NCBI GenBank assembly: GCA_018385425.1
Contig: JAHBAA010000168.1
Coordinates: 1-40,353 of the forward strand
Direction of reading: 5' to 3'
Origin: Acetatifactor sp.
Lineage (GTDB): Bacteria; Bacillota; Clostridia; Lachnospirales; Lachnospiraceae
DNA: 40,353 nt
Part shown: one piece after another, positions 30,792-38,668 of the stretch
Layout of the letters: every line of letters begins with the position of its first letter
Position numbering within the stretch: position 1 is the first letter of the stretch
Notes under the pieces: model-generated
Told to the model about the DNA's origin: nothing
The model's input: the letters and a program-made list of their open reading frames with translations, nothing else
Database searches by the model: none
Position numbers and translations under genes: made by a program

Positions 30792-32287
30792 CTTGCCAAT
30801 CGCTCCTTTAACTGCTCATAGGTCAACTGATACTTGTTGACCTGGTTGATCGCACACCCCTTCGTCTCCGCCTTGCTTCTCACGACCTTAAAATTCTGCT
30901 GTCTGTTCTCATCCAGCATTGCCGCCAGACTGACCACCGCCTGATGACACTCTGTCAGTTCCCGCAGGTGGGTGACATAGATCCCCTTGCACTGCAGACC
31001 GATGAAATGCTCCAACACGTTTTTCCCCATGATACAGGCGTCATAGTTGGCAGCAGTGGTAAACAGTTCGTTGATCACCACAAAGCTATTCCGGCTTCCA
31101 TCCTCCATCATCGGCAGCAGACGAATCAATTCCTCCTTCAGCTTGCCCCGCCCGGTCTCAATACTCTCTTCCACGGAAAAATGTGTCAGAATGCCGGTAA
31201 AATAGGGTACATTGGCTCCCTTGGCCGGCACACTCAGTCCCATCTTTGCAAAATAGACAAGCTGACCTAAGCTTCTGGCAAAGGTAGTCTTACCACCCTG
31301 GTTCGGTCCGGTCAGCACAAAGAACTGCTCCCCATCGTCCAGATAGAAGGAATTGTCCACCACAGGCTTTCCGCCGGACAAATTGACGATTGCCAGTGCC
31401 AGATCGTACAGTCCTTCCGCCCTCATTGGCTTACAGCTGTCACAGGTTGGCAGGGCAAACGCAAAGCCCTTGCCCTTCATCCACTGCTCAAATTTATAGA
31501 AGGACAGATAGAAGGGAAGTTCCTCCGCCAGAAGCAGCAGTCTCTCCTCTGCATAGTCACTGTATTTTTCGCGGAACTTTTCCATCCTCTGAAACAGATC
31601 CATATGTTTCCTGGCGTACAGCTTCCAAACCTCTGTCTCAAGAGGTGTCAGCTCGTCCGTCCTGCAAAAGGGAGACTTAAATTCCTTCCCATGTTCACCG
31701 GTATTTCTCAGGTAATCCTCATACATGGGAAGCGTAGGTTCCTCAGATACAAGTATCTGTTGGTTATCATAGATCAGGGTCACGCGGCACTGAGTCTGTT
31801 CGGCAAGCAGTTCCGTCACCTCCCCACACAGCTGTCCGAATGCTTCCCCGGACAGATATCCACGCAGATACTCCCGAAGAGCCTGCAGTCCCTCCGAAGA
31901 CAGTTCCTGTCCCTCCAGACCCGTCAAAAGATTCTGAAGAGCGTAGCAATACTCTGCCGTCTCCCGCAGCTGCCAGGAGCTCTTCTGCAGACCGGAACGA
32001 ACCTTCTCCTTCTTCACCCTGGCATTCTCTCTGCGCTTCATAGCCTCATAAAAGTGAAACAGAACCTGATGAACCGCTTCCTGCTTCACATCCCGGTACA
32101 CGGCCCGTCTGAATTCTTCACATTCCTCGTCCACCGGGAAATAGTGATACAGAGGCACCACTGTCTCTCCCCACAGAGACTGGATCTTCTCCACCACCTG
32201 ATGGAGATTCAGATCCACAAAGAAGGAGGGTCTCGAGGTGTCCTGATTGGGTCTCCTGCGCAGGTCTAAAATACTGGTAAACTCCAT
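30788..32287 (-). CDS. MutS-like ATPase A (core plus ATPase domain)
   Basis: This 499-residue MutS-family homologue is distinct in sequence from its neighbour. The N-terminal half is helical and charged (RREN..KKEKVRSG..., LRETAEYCYALQNLL). The C-terminal ATPase domain has Walker A GPNQGGKT (327-334), HFSVEESIETGRGKLKEELIRL, Walker B-like SFVVINELFTTAANYDA (401-417, Asn before Glu) and IYVTHLRELTECH. No clamp tip, mismatch domain or Smr domain is recognised. The shared N-E Walker B in both proteins suggests a common subfamily and a composite ATPase dimer. The ribosome binding site AAAGGA lies ten bases upstream. The DUF1292 gene is 19 bases upstream in the same operon. Confidence 0.85.
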   Translation of the reverse strand: MEFTSILDLRRRPNQDTSRPSFFVDLNLHQVVEKIQSLWGETVVPLYHYFPVDEECEEFRRAVYRDVKQEAVHQVLFHFYEAMKRRENARVKKEKVRSGLQKSSWQLRETAEYCYALQNLLTGLEGQELSSEGLQALREYLRGYLSGEAFGQLCGEVTELLAEQTQCRVTLIYDNQQILVSEEPTLPMYEDYLRNTGEHGKEFKSPFCRTDELTPLETEVWKLYARKHMDLFQRMEKFREKYSDYAEERLLLLAEELPFYLSFYKFEQWMKGKGFAFALPTCDSCKPMRAEGLYDLALAIVNLSGGKPVVDNSFYLDDGEQFFVLTGPNQGGKTTFARSLGQLVYFAKMGLSVPAKGANVPYFTGILTHFSVEESIETGRGKLKEELIRLLPMMEDGSRNSFVVINELFTTAANYDACIMGKNVLEHFIGLQCKGIYVTHLRELTECHQAVVSLAAMLDENRQQNFKVVRSKAETKGCAINQVNKYQLTYEQLKERLAR

Positions 32288-32306
32288 GCGTCACCGTTCC
32301 TTTCCG

Positions 32307-32555
32307 CTAATCCTCTAACGCTTCAAACGCCTTGACTACCTTCTCATACTCCTTTTCGGATTGGATCTGTTCCACCATCAGTTCCCCGTCGGAAATGGTT
32401 TCACATCGATACAGATAGATCCCCTCTCTGATCTCATCTCCCTCCACGAGAGACACCGCAATATAGTCCTTTCCCTCAACCTGAAAGCTGTTCATAATCG
32501 CAAAATCCCGCTCTGTCCCGTCCGATACGGGAATCTGAATCACATCATACTCCAT
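32307..32555 (-). CDS. DUF1292 (YrzB-like) small protein
   Basis: This 82-residue acidic protein matches DUF1292: DGTERDFAIMNSFQVEGKDYIAVSLVEGD, then IYLYRCETISDGELMVEQIQSEKEYEKVVKAFEAL. Members occur widely in Firmicutes, often near alaS/ruvX-type genes, and have no established biochemical role. The start has GGGAGG eight bases upstream. It is the first gene of the operon that continues into the MutS-like pair. No sigma-A promoter of good quality was found in the 69 bases upstream, so read-through from the AEC gene is possible. Confidence 0.85.
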   Translation of the reverse strand: MEYDVIQIPVSDGTERDFAIMNSFQVEGKDYIAVSLVEGDEIREGIYLYRCETISDGELMVEQIQSEKEYEKVVKAFEALED

Positions 32556-32624
32556 TGTCGATATCCTCCCATTTCAAAACTTTTTTTGGATTTTTGTTCC
32601 CAACAAGACCGGTGTCTGTTACTT

Positions 32625-33542
32625 TTACAAGGTCAGTGCCCCTACAATGGGAATCGTGACCACCGACAGCAGGGTGGTCAGCGCCACTCCCCTGCCGGTC
32701 AGGTCTGTGTCGCCGCCGTACTGCTCCGCCAGCATAGCCGTCATACTGCCCACCGGTGTGGCCAGCATCACCATGAATACGCCCCGAAGCACCTCATCCG
32801 CGATGAGTTGTCCTGCAAGCAGCATCCCCAGAACCGGCACGACCAGCAATTTGATACAGCTAAAAAGCAGAAGTCTCACATCTGTGAACAGGCTCCGAAG
32901 GGATACCCTTGCGAGAGCCATTCCGATCACGATCATACTTAGCGGAGCCGTCAGACTGCCCAGTCCGGACAAGGTCTCCCGCACAAAGCCGGGAGCATCC
33001 CACCGTAAGATATACAGAAGGATCGCCAGAAGTCCTGCCGCCACCCCTACATTGATCATCTTCTTCCATTCAAAACCGGCACCGTTTTCCCCCTTCTGGT
33101 TTCCGGTCAGTTCATAGATGCCATAGGTATAGATCAACAGATTATAGGGGATCTGAAAGATCGCAGTGTGCAGCAGAGCCTCCTCGCCATACAGCGCCTG
33201 CACCACCGGAAACCCCATAAAACCAATGTTGGAAAAGATCGTCATCAAGCGATAGACCCCTCGCTGCCCGACCGGCACCCGAAGCAGCACCGGAAGGAGG
33301 AAAGCCACCGCGAACATCCCCCCAAACAGGCAAACCGCTGCCAGCACCGTAGGGAACAGTCCACCGGGGACATCACCCTGTCTGTTGATGGTGCCGCTGA
33401 TCACCAGTGCCGGACTGGCAAAGTTCAGCACCAAAAAGCTGATAACCTTGGAGGCTCTTGCATCCAGATAGTTTCTCCGAGAGCAAAAGTATCCGATCAT
33501 CATATAGGCAAACAATACTGCCATCTTACCAAGCAAATTCAT
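32625..33542 (-). CDS. AEC (auxin efflux carrier) family transporter
   Basis: This 305-residue membrane protein with about ten helices in two inverted halves has MAVLFAYMMIGYFCSRRNYLD (7-27), the family segment FSNIGFMGFPVVQALYGEEAL, and a second-half repeat MIVIGMALARVSLRSLF. AEC carriers move organic anions such as malate or amino-acid derivatives across the membrane. The substrate cannot be inferred. The start has GAGG seven bases upstream and lies 35 bases after the GT-C gene stop, so the two are probably cotranscribed. Confidence 0.9.
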   Translation of the reverse strand: MNLLGKMAVLFAYMMIGYFCSRRNYLDARASKVISFLVLNFASPALVISGTINRQGDVPGGLFPTVLAAVCLFGGMFAVAFLLPVLLRVPVGQRGVYRLMTIFSNIGFMGFPVVQALYGEEALLHTAIFQIPYNLLIYTYGIYELTGNQKGENGAGFEWKKMINVGVAAGLLAILLYILRWDAPGFVRETLSGLGSLTAPLSMIVIGMALARVSLRSLFTDVRLLLFSCIKLLVVPVLGMLLAGQLIADEVLRGVFMVMLATPVGSMTAMLAEQYGGDTDLTGRGVALTTLLSVVTIPIVGALTL

Positions 33543-33577
33543 TTGAAAACCTCAACGTCAATCCGGGTAAGGCTTCC

Positions 33578-35296
33578 CTAACGGTACACAGTACACAGTT
33601 CATTGGAAAAGTCTTCCCTGTAATTTTCTTCCTCCAGAAATATCAACAGCATTTCCATCTTAGGCTGATCAGTCGGTGCATCGGCACCAATGATCACCAT
33701 AGGTCGATTCCCCGCCTCACAGCCTTCGGAGATTTCTGCCAATTCCCTTTGAAACTTCTCCGTAGCAAAGGAACGCAGATCCGGCCAGGTACTGGACATA
33801 GCCGGGGTCAGCTCCAGCAGAAAGGAAAGCCCGGGCACATTGTGATAGAGGATCACTTCCCTACTTTTCAATCCCTCCGCCTCCAGATACGCATTCAGTC
33901 CCTTCAGCTGCCCTGCCACTGCCGGCTGAGTATACATACCGACTAAAGCGGGAATCTCCGTCACTTTCTCAGTCCGCCTCTCCCCATAGATACCGTCCCG
34001 GAATACAAAGGTTGCTCCGAAGAGAATTCCCTGCACCGCAGTCAATGCCGCCAACGATACGAGGCTGATACGAAGGGGCTCCAGCAGTACAGCAGCCTTC
34101 TCCGAATATTCCTGTTTCGATCTTCCGAATAGCGTGTAGATACAATAAAACACAAAAGGAGTCACCACAAACAGATTGTTCTCCGCTGACAGCAGCCGGT
34201 TGTTGCTTCCCAGCGGAGTAATTCCAATTACGATCACTGAGCAGGCTCCCCAGAAACGAAGCAGATAGTTCTTCCCCCCGAAAAACGCCGCGTAACCGCC
34301 CAACAGAATGGCCATCAGTAAAAAGACAATGCCAATATTCTGAATCGAAGAGTAATCATAGTATCTGAAGGTAAACACCTTGTTGCGATAGAATACATAA
34401 AATAAAGCCAGATTCAGGATGACATAAAGTCCTCTCTTCCAGCATAGGAAACGACCCTTCAGAAGCAGAAACAATACACAGCCAATCCCGATCACTGCCG
34501 CTGACTCCAGGATCCACTTGGCATTGTGCAGATAATCTGTCAGCTGCCCCAGGATCATCGCCTTCAGAGAATAGTCGCTGGCCTCACCCGGCATAGAGAG
34601 AATGGCTCGAATTCCCTCCACATAAGCCGCAAACCCATATCGCACACAGATGTAAGCGAAGATACTGCCAAATCCAAGGACATAGCCGAGGACACAGTAC
34701 CCGGTGCGACGTAGGAGTTCTCCAAAGGAATTCCTTCGGATGATGCAGCAAAACCACACCGCCAGAATCAGCGCCATCTGGGCCAGATTGGGCAGGCGAA
34801 CCATCACATTCACTCCGAGACAGACCCCAGCCAGCACATACCACCTTGTCTTCCCCGTCTTCACGGCGAGACATAACAGCAAGGTCCCTAGGGTAAACAG
34901 CAGATATGTCACATAGTTATACAGAAGCGCCGTGGGACACCAACAGAATCCCAGCGCAACAAGCTCTGCCAAAAACGCCACGCCCTTCGGCATCTCAAAC
35001 AGCTTCACACAAAAGAAATAAGTCACCAGTGCAATGGACGCTTTCACCAGACCGGTGTAGACATTCAGCCCCAGCATCGTGGAACCAAAGGGGAGCTTTG
35101 TGAAAAAGGAACCGATGGCAGTGGCCAGATAAGTAGAAAACTTCCACATGCCGTCCAGGCTCTCGAAATGTATGAAGTTGCCGTAATTATACCCGGTGTC
35201 CGTCACCGTAACTCCCTGATTGACAAGCAGCAGGGAATAAACTGTCAGCAGTACCGGGAAGATCCAGCCCGGCAGCTTCACGCTCCTTTTGTCCAT
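33578..35296 (-). CDS. GT-C-like polytopic membrane protein (putative glycosyltransferase)
   Basis: This 572-residue protein has about eleven membrane segments and a C-terminal soluble domain of about 140 residues. The first outside loop holds VTVTDTGYNYGNF (about 29-41), where GT-C glycosyltransferases carry their catalytic Asp. The later VMVRLPNLAQ is also typical of this fold. The C-terminal domain (about 430-572, KSREVILYHNVPGLSFLLEL, NRPMVIIGADAPTDQPKMEM) faces outside. No exact family is recognised; O-mannosyl or lipid-linked sugar transfer is plausible. The start has GAGAGG upstream. The transcript begins at the promoter 35389-35417 and carries a hairpin in its leader. Confidence 0.75.
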   Translation of the reverse strand: MDKRSVKLPGWIFPVLLTVYSLLLVNQGVTVTDTGYNYGNFIHFESLDGMWKFSTYLATAIGSFFTKLPFGSTMLGLNVYTGLVKASIALVTYFFCVKLFEMPKGVAFLAELVALGFCWCPTALLYNYVTYLLFTLGTLLLCLAVKTGKTRWYVLAGVCLGVNVMVRLPNLAQMALILAVWFCCIIRRNSFGELLRRTGYCVLGYVLGFGSIFAYICVRYGFAAYVEGIRAILSMPGEASDYSLKAMILGQLTDYLHNAKWILESAAVIGIGCVLFLLLKGRFLCWKRGLYVILNLALFYVFYRNKVFTFRYYDYSSIQNIGIVFLLMAILLGGYAAFFGGKNYLLRFWGACSVIVIGITPLGSNNRLLSAENNLFVVTPFVFYCIYTLFGRSKQEYSEKAAVLLEPLRISLVSLAALTAVQGILFGATFVFRDGIYGERRTEKVTEIPALVGMYTQPAVAGQLKGLNAYLEAEGLKSREVILYHNVPGLSFLLELTPAMSSTWPDLRSFATEKFQRELAEISEGCEAGNRPMVIIGADAPTDQPKMEMLLIFLEEENYREDFSNELCTVYR

Positions 35297-35332
35297 GCTT
35301 CACCTCTCTGATCTCTCTTTGCTGGAAATGGT

Positions 35333-35364
35333 AAGAGGGTGTCAGCTTTCGCCGACACCCTCTT
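35333..35364 (-). repeat. 11-bp hairpin in the 5' leader of the GT-C-like gene
   Basis: AAGAGGGTGTC/GACACCCTCTT flanks a 10-base loop. It lies about 18 bases after the predicted start site (promoter 35389-35417) and about 37 bases before the GT-C start. On the minus strand no T-run follows, so it is not a typical terminator in that direction. It may be a leader stabiliser, an attenuator, or a terminator for the upstream DUF4153 transcript. The stem shares GACACCCTCT with the glgB terminator. Confidence 0.6.
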
Positions 35365-35388
35365 CCTTCCCTATGCGAAATCAAATCC

Positions 35389-35417
35389 ATTATAGCACAC
35401 ACCTGATTCTTCATCAA
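35389..35417 (-). promoter_or_regulatory. Promoter of the GT-C / AEC unit
   Basis: Minus-strand TTGATG (35412-35417), a 17-base spacer and TATAAT (35389-35394). It lies 24 bases after the DUF4153 stop and about 93 bases before the GT-C start. Confidence 0.7.
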
Positions 35418-35441
35418 GTACACGTTCTCTGGCGCATCCCC

Positions 35442-36923
35442 CTACCGGTTCTCCAGCAGTTTCTTTGCACGGTATAAGGAAACATTAAAGGTCCGAATAC
35501 CAACGTTTTCAGTGTTTCTCTCCAGATTCTCCAAATAGGTCTCAAAATACCTCTGTCCCTGTATCTGCAGCTCGAACACCTCTTTGACAAATCCTTTCTC
35601 CCGCAGGTAAGGAATCACCGCCGGTGCCGCATCCGCGGATAACCCACGGATCAGACGGAAATCATTGTACGGTGCTGCCTCTCCCCCGGCGATCCCGATA
35701 TGACCTGTATTCGTGTTTGCCAGGTTCACCTTGGCGATCAGATAATCCGGATGGGAGAAGGACAATGCCAGATAGAGTACCGTCACCACTGCCATGCTGT
35801 ATCGGAACAGGCGAAACTTCTCACAATAGATGGACACCAATACTCCCACAAACAAAAGCGCCAAAACCAGAAGTGCCCATAACACCAAAATGCGGAGGAA
35901 CGTCAGGTAATAGTAAGAAATATAGATGATCATTCTCATGGCGCTGGAGGCGATCATAATGAAGGTGCAAAGTGACATCACTGTCAGAATCCATTTTAGT
36001 GCCTTGGACTCCCGAAAATAGGTAAGCATCACCAGTACGATCACCAGATTCAGCAGACTCACCGCCAACAGTTGGAAGAAACCTTCTCTGGCATACTCCG
36101 CATACGTATAACCGGACGGCAATTTCATTTTTCCGAGAAACAGCCCACCGATCTGCACCAGCGAAAAGACCAGATAGAGCAGCGTCAGCATGGATGAGAT
36201 CGTAATCGCCAACAGAGGCTCTCCCTTGCGCTTATCCGGTACCTCCTCGGTCAGACTGCGCCGGGAAAAGAAGCTGAAGAGTCCATAGGTCAGGAAAAAG
36301 AGAAGCCCGATCTTCAGCAGAATCACCGCGATATTGTAGAAAAACTCACTGCTTTCCAGAAACGAGAACAGCCCCTTTGTGTACTGGCGAAACAATGCGT
36401 CCGCGCTGGACAGGATCAAAAGCACAGCAAATACAAGCGGAAGACCGATCAGCACACCGACCAGCACTGCCCAGACTCTCCGGTCCGGCTTGTGGTCTAA
36501 CGTCTCCTTATACTGCACAAAATCGCGAAAGGGTGCAGGAAGCTGCCCTACCGCTCCCGTCAGGGTCTTCAGAATACTGTTGAGATACTTTCCCAACCCC
36601 CAGCCTGCAGTGTCATAGTACTGCCTGAGCATCATACACATCCACAACAATAAGATCCCCAATTTGTTAAAGAAAAGCAGCCTTCCATCCCCTGTACAAC
36701 AGGTAGAAATGCCGAGCAGAAGGATCGCCGCCATATAGAACCCGCAGCCCTTCTTCAGGGGAAGCTCCAGTCGTTTCATGCTCTCCGCATAGACCCAAAG
36801 AGATACTCCCAAGAATAACAACCATGCCGCACCCGACGGATTTTTATAGCTGCAGAAGGCATACACACAGCCCAGTGCAAGCGACACAGGTGCCAAAAAC
36901 GAAAACGTCAGCTTCTTCTCCAT
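35442..36923 (-). CDS. DUF4153/DUF4173-type membrane protein
   Basis: This 493-residue protein with about twelve membrane segments matches the DUF4153/DUF4173 group. Its hallmark is GYTYAEYAREGFFQLLAVSLLNL (about 283-305), followed by a C-terminal domain with HPDYLIAKVNLANTNTGHIG (about 395-414) and DAAPAVIPYL. The biochemical role is unknown. It is four bases downstream of a small XRE regulator gene, whose stop lies in its ribosome binding site (GGAGGAGTAAGAGG), and shares the DUF2975 promoter. Such regulator-linked membrane proteins are common in Clostridia. Confidence 0.85.
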   Translation of the reverse strand: MEKKLTFSFLAPVSLALGCVYAFCSYKNPSGAAWLLFLGVSLWVYAESMKRLELPLKKGCGFYMAAILLLGISTCCTGDGRLLFFNKLGILLLWMCMMLRQYYDTAGWGLGKYLNSILKTLTGAVGQLPAPFRDFVQYKETLDHKPDRRVWAVLVGVLIGLPLVFAVLLILSSADALFRQYTKGLFSFLESSEFFYNIAVILLKIGLLFFLTYGLFSFFSRRSLTEEVPDKRKGEPLLAITISSMLTLLYLVFSLVQIGGLFLGKMKLPSGYTYAEYAREGFFQLLAVSLLNLVIVLVMLTYFRESKALKWILTVMSLCTFIMIASSAMRMIIYISYYYLTFLRILVLWALLVLALLFVGVLVSIYCEKFRLFRYSMAVVTVLYLALSFSHPDYLIAKVNLANTNTGHIGIAGGEAAPYNDFRLIRGLSADAAPAVIPYLREKGFVKEVFELQIQGQRYFETYLENLERNTENVGIRTFNVSLYRAKKLLENR

Positions 36924-36927
36924 CCTC

Positions 36928-37137
36928 TTACTCCTCCTCCGAATATTCCAGAATATCCCCCGGCTGACAGTCCAGGGCCTTGCAGATGGCAGCCAATGTG
37001 GAAAACCGAACTGCCTTTGCCTTATTATTTTTTAAAATAGATAAATTCGCCAGCGTAATGTCCACTTTCTCGGCCAACTCGGTCAGGGACATCTTCCGCT
37101 TTGCCATCATCACATCCAAATTCACTCTGATAATCAT
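36928..37137 (-). CDS. Small XRE-family HTH regulator (YozG-like)
   Basis: This 69-residue DNA-binding protein is little more than one helix-turn-helix: MSLTELAEKVDITLANLSILKNNKAKAVRFSTLAAICKAL (about 16-55), followed by CQPGDILEYSEEE. It has no effector domain. Such proteins are typically encoded next to a DUF2975 membrane protein (YoaS/YozG pair in Bacillus), which is the case here. The product is probably an autorepressor that binds the paired 16-bp motifs at 37701-37737. The start is weakly supported by GAGG just upstream. Confidence 0.92.
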   Translation of the reverse strand: MIIRVNLDVMMAKRKMSLTELAEKVDITLANLSILKNNKAKAVRFSTLAAICKALDCQPGDILEYSEEE

Positions 37138-37152
37138 TGCCTCGTCCTCTCC

Positions 37153-37611
37153 CTAAATGGTCAAATCATTCTCTTCCTTATAGGTCACCGCCTGCTCGAA
37201 CACCATCGCCAACACTCTGCTGAACAGACCTGCGATCACAAACACCAGGATCACCACACACATTGCCAGCGTGGCATAGACAAGCATTCTCACAACACTC
37301 ATCACTGCAATAAAGGCGGCATACACACTCATCCGGTTTAAGCTGCGCACATTCTCCCGGACAAAGCAGTTCTCCTCCAGCACGGTGCGAAACATTTTCC
37401 GCAGCTCCCCGATGAGCAGCACTGCGAGAATCCCCAGTATCACATACACCAACAGCGCCGGAAGGAAATGCTCCGATACCCCGGGCAAGTAATGTTCTCC
37501 GATCCACTTCAGGGAAAAAGGCAATGTCACCGTCACGATCATTCCTCCGAAGTACATCCCGTCTAACAGGTATTTGGTGATTTTCGTCCACAAATATTTC
37601 TTCTCTCTCAT
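37153..37611 (-). CDS. DUF2975 membrane protein (YoaS-like)
   Basis: This 152-residue protein with four membrane segments matches DUF2975: KITKYLLDGMYFGGMIVTVTLPFSLKWIG (10-38), an outside loop, ALLVYVILGILAVLLIGELRKMF, ENCFVRENVRSLNRMSVYA and two more helices. Its function is unknown; it may sense or sequester the linked XRE regulator. It is the first gene of the DUF2975-XRE-DUF4153 operon, driven by the promoter at 37664-37692. Sixteen bases separate it from the XRE gene. Confidence 0.88.
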   Translation of the reverse strand: MREKKYLWTKITKYLLDGMYFGGMIVTVTLPFSLKWIGEHYLPGVSEHFLPALLVYVILGILAVLLIGELRKMFRTVLEENCFVRENVRSLNRMSVYAAFIAVMSVVRMLVYATLAMCVVILVFVIAGLFSRVLAMVFEQAVTYKEENDLTI

Positions 37612-37663
37612 CTGACTCTCCTTACGTGAAAACTCTTTTTCTCACATTTTGTTCTTGTAATCA

Positions 37664-37692
37664 TTTCTATCACATAATTTCTCGAATGTCAA
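37664..37692 (-). promoter_or_regulatory. Promoter of the DUF2975-XRE-DUF4153 operon
   Basis: Minus-strand TTGACA (37687-37692), a 17-base spacer and TAGAAA (37664-37669). The -10 is imperfect but the -35 is consensus. The repeated motifs at 37701-37737 lie just upstream. Confidence 0.6.
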
Positions 37693-37700
37693 TATAAATT

Positions 37701-37737
37701 TATTGTTTTTCGATATAGATATATTGTTTACCGATAT
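37701..37737 (+). repeat. Two tandem 16-bp operator-like motifs, 21-bp period
   Basis: TATTGTTTTTCGATAT (37701-37716) and TATTGTTTACCGATAT (37722-37737) match at 14 of 16 positions. Their spacing of 21 bp is two helical turns, so a protein could bind both on the same face. They lie between the divergent DUF2975-XRE operon and the FMN-oxidase-like gene, just upstream of the minus promoter. The likely binder is the encoded XRE regulator. Confidence 0.6.
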
Positions 37738-37789
37738 GATATACTATTTCGTAAGGAAATGAAAAGCCGATACAAGGAGGAGGAGACGT

Positions 37790-38668
37790 ATGAGAGATTC
37801 CAATCAGATCACAAGAGAGTATTTCGATGAGATTCTCGTCGAAATGCGACATATAGACGCAGTAAAACCGGACACTGCCGTAACCTTTTTCGGAGAGGCC
37901 TTCCGGACTCCCATCGCCACTGCTGCCCTGTCCCACCTGTATAACACCTGCGAGGACGGCATGACCAAAATGGCCGAGGGTGCCCGTATGGCGGGGGCAC
38001 TTTGTTTCTCCGGAATGGGGGAGGAAGAAGAGATCAGAGCGATGTGCGCCACCGGAGCCAGGGTGATCAAGATCATCAAACCCCATGCGGACAATACAAC
38101 CGTTTTCACCAAGATCAGGGAGGCCGAAGAGGCAGGTGCCCTGGGCGTTGGAATGGATATCGACCATGCCTTTAACGGTCAGGGGGAATACGACTGTGTC
38201 TGCGGACTGGATATGCGCCCCAAGTCCTTAGCGGAGCTAAAAAGCTTTGTGCAGGCTACCGACCTGCCCTTTATCATCAAAGGAGTCCTAAGCGTATCCG
38301 ATGCCGAAAAGGCACTGGAGGCAGGCGCTGCAGGAATCATTGTCTCTCATCATCACGGCATTCTGGATTCAGCGGTTCCCCCGCTGATGATCCTGCCCGA
38401 GATCGTAAAGGTGATCGATCACAGGATTCCCATCTTCGTCGATTGCTGTATGGAAAGCGGTATGGACGCTTTCAAGGCTTTGGCTCTGGGTGCAGACGGC
38501 GTCTGTGTCGGCAGGGCCATTATGGAGCCTTTGAGAGTCTATGGCGCCCAGGGTGTCTGTGACAAGCTGACCCAGATGGATCAGGAACTTCGGGGTGCGA
38601 TGGCAAGAACAGGCTTTGCAACGGTAGATACAATCGATGATTCCATATTGTGGAGGAGAACAAGATGA
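37790..38668 (+). CDS. Alpha-hydroxy-acid oxidase-like FMN barrel protein (short, divergent active site)
   Basis: This 292-residue TIM-barrel protein resembles the FMN-dependent alpha-hydroxy-acid oxidizing family. It shows RTPIATAALSHL (38-49), ARVIKIIKPHADN, LPFIIKGVLSVSDAEKALEAGAAGIIVSHHHG and HRIPIFVDCCMESGMDAFKALALGADGVCVGRAIM, matching the core of that family. Typical members are about 340-380 residues. The active-site SNHGGRxLD reads SHHHGILD, one residue shorter and without the catalytic arginine. The oxidised substrate is therefore uncertain, and the role may differ from lactate or glycolate oxidation. AAGGAGGAGG gives a strong ribosome binding site. It overlaps the next gene by ATGA. 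Confidence 0.8.
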   Translation: MRDSNQITREYFDEILVEMRHIDAVKPDTAVTFFGEAFRTPIATAALSHLYNTCEDGMTKMAEGARMAGALCFSGMGEEEEIRAMCATGARVIKIIKPHADNTTVFTKIREAEEAGALGVGMDIDHAFNGQGEYDCVCGLDMRPKSLAELKSFVQATDLPFIIKGVLSVSDAEKALEAGAAGIIVSHHHGILDSAVPPLMILPEIVKVIDHRIPIFVDCCMESGMDAFKALALGADGVCVGRAIMEPLRVYGAQGVCDKLTQMDQELRGAMARTGFATVDTIDDSILWRRTR

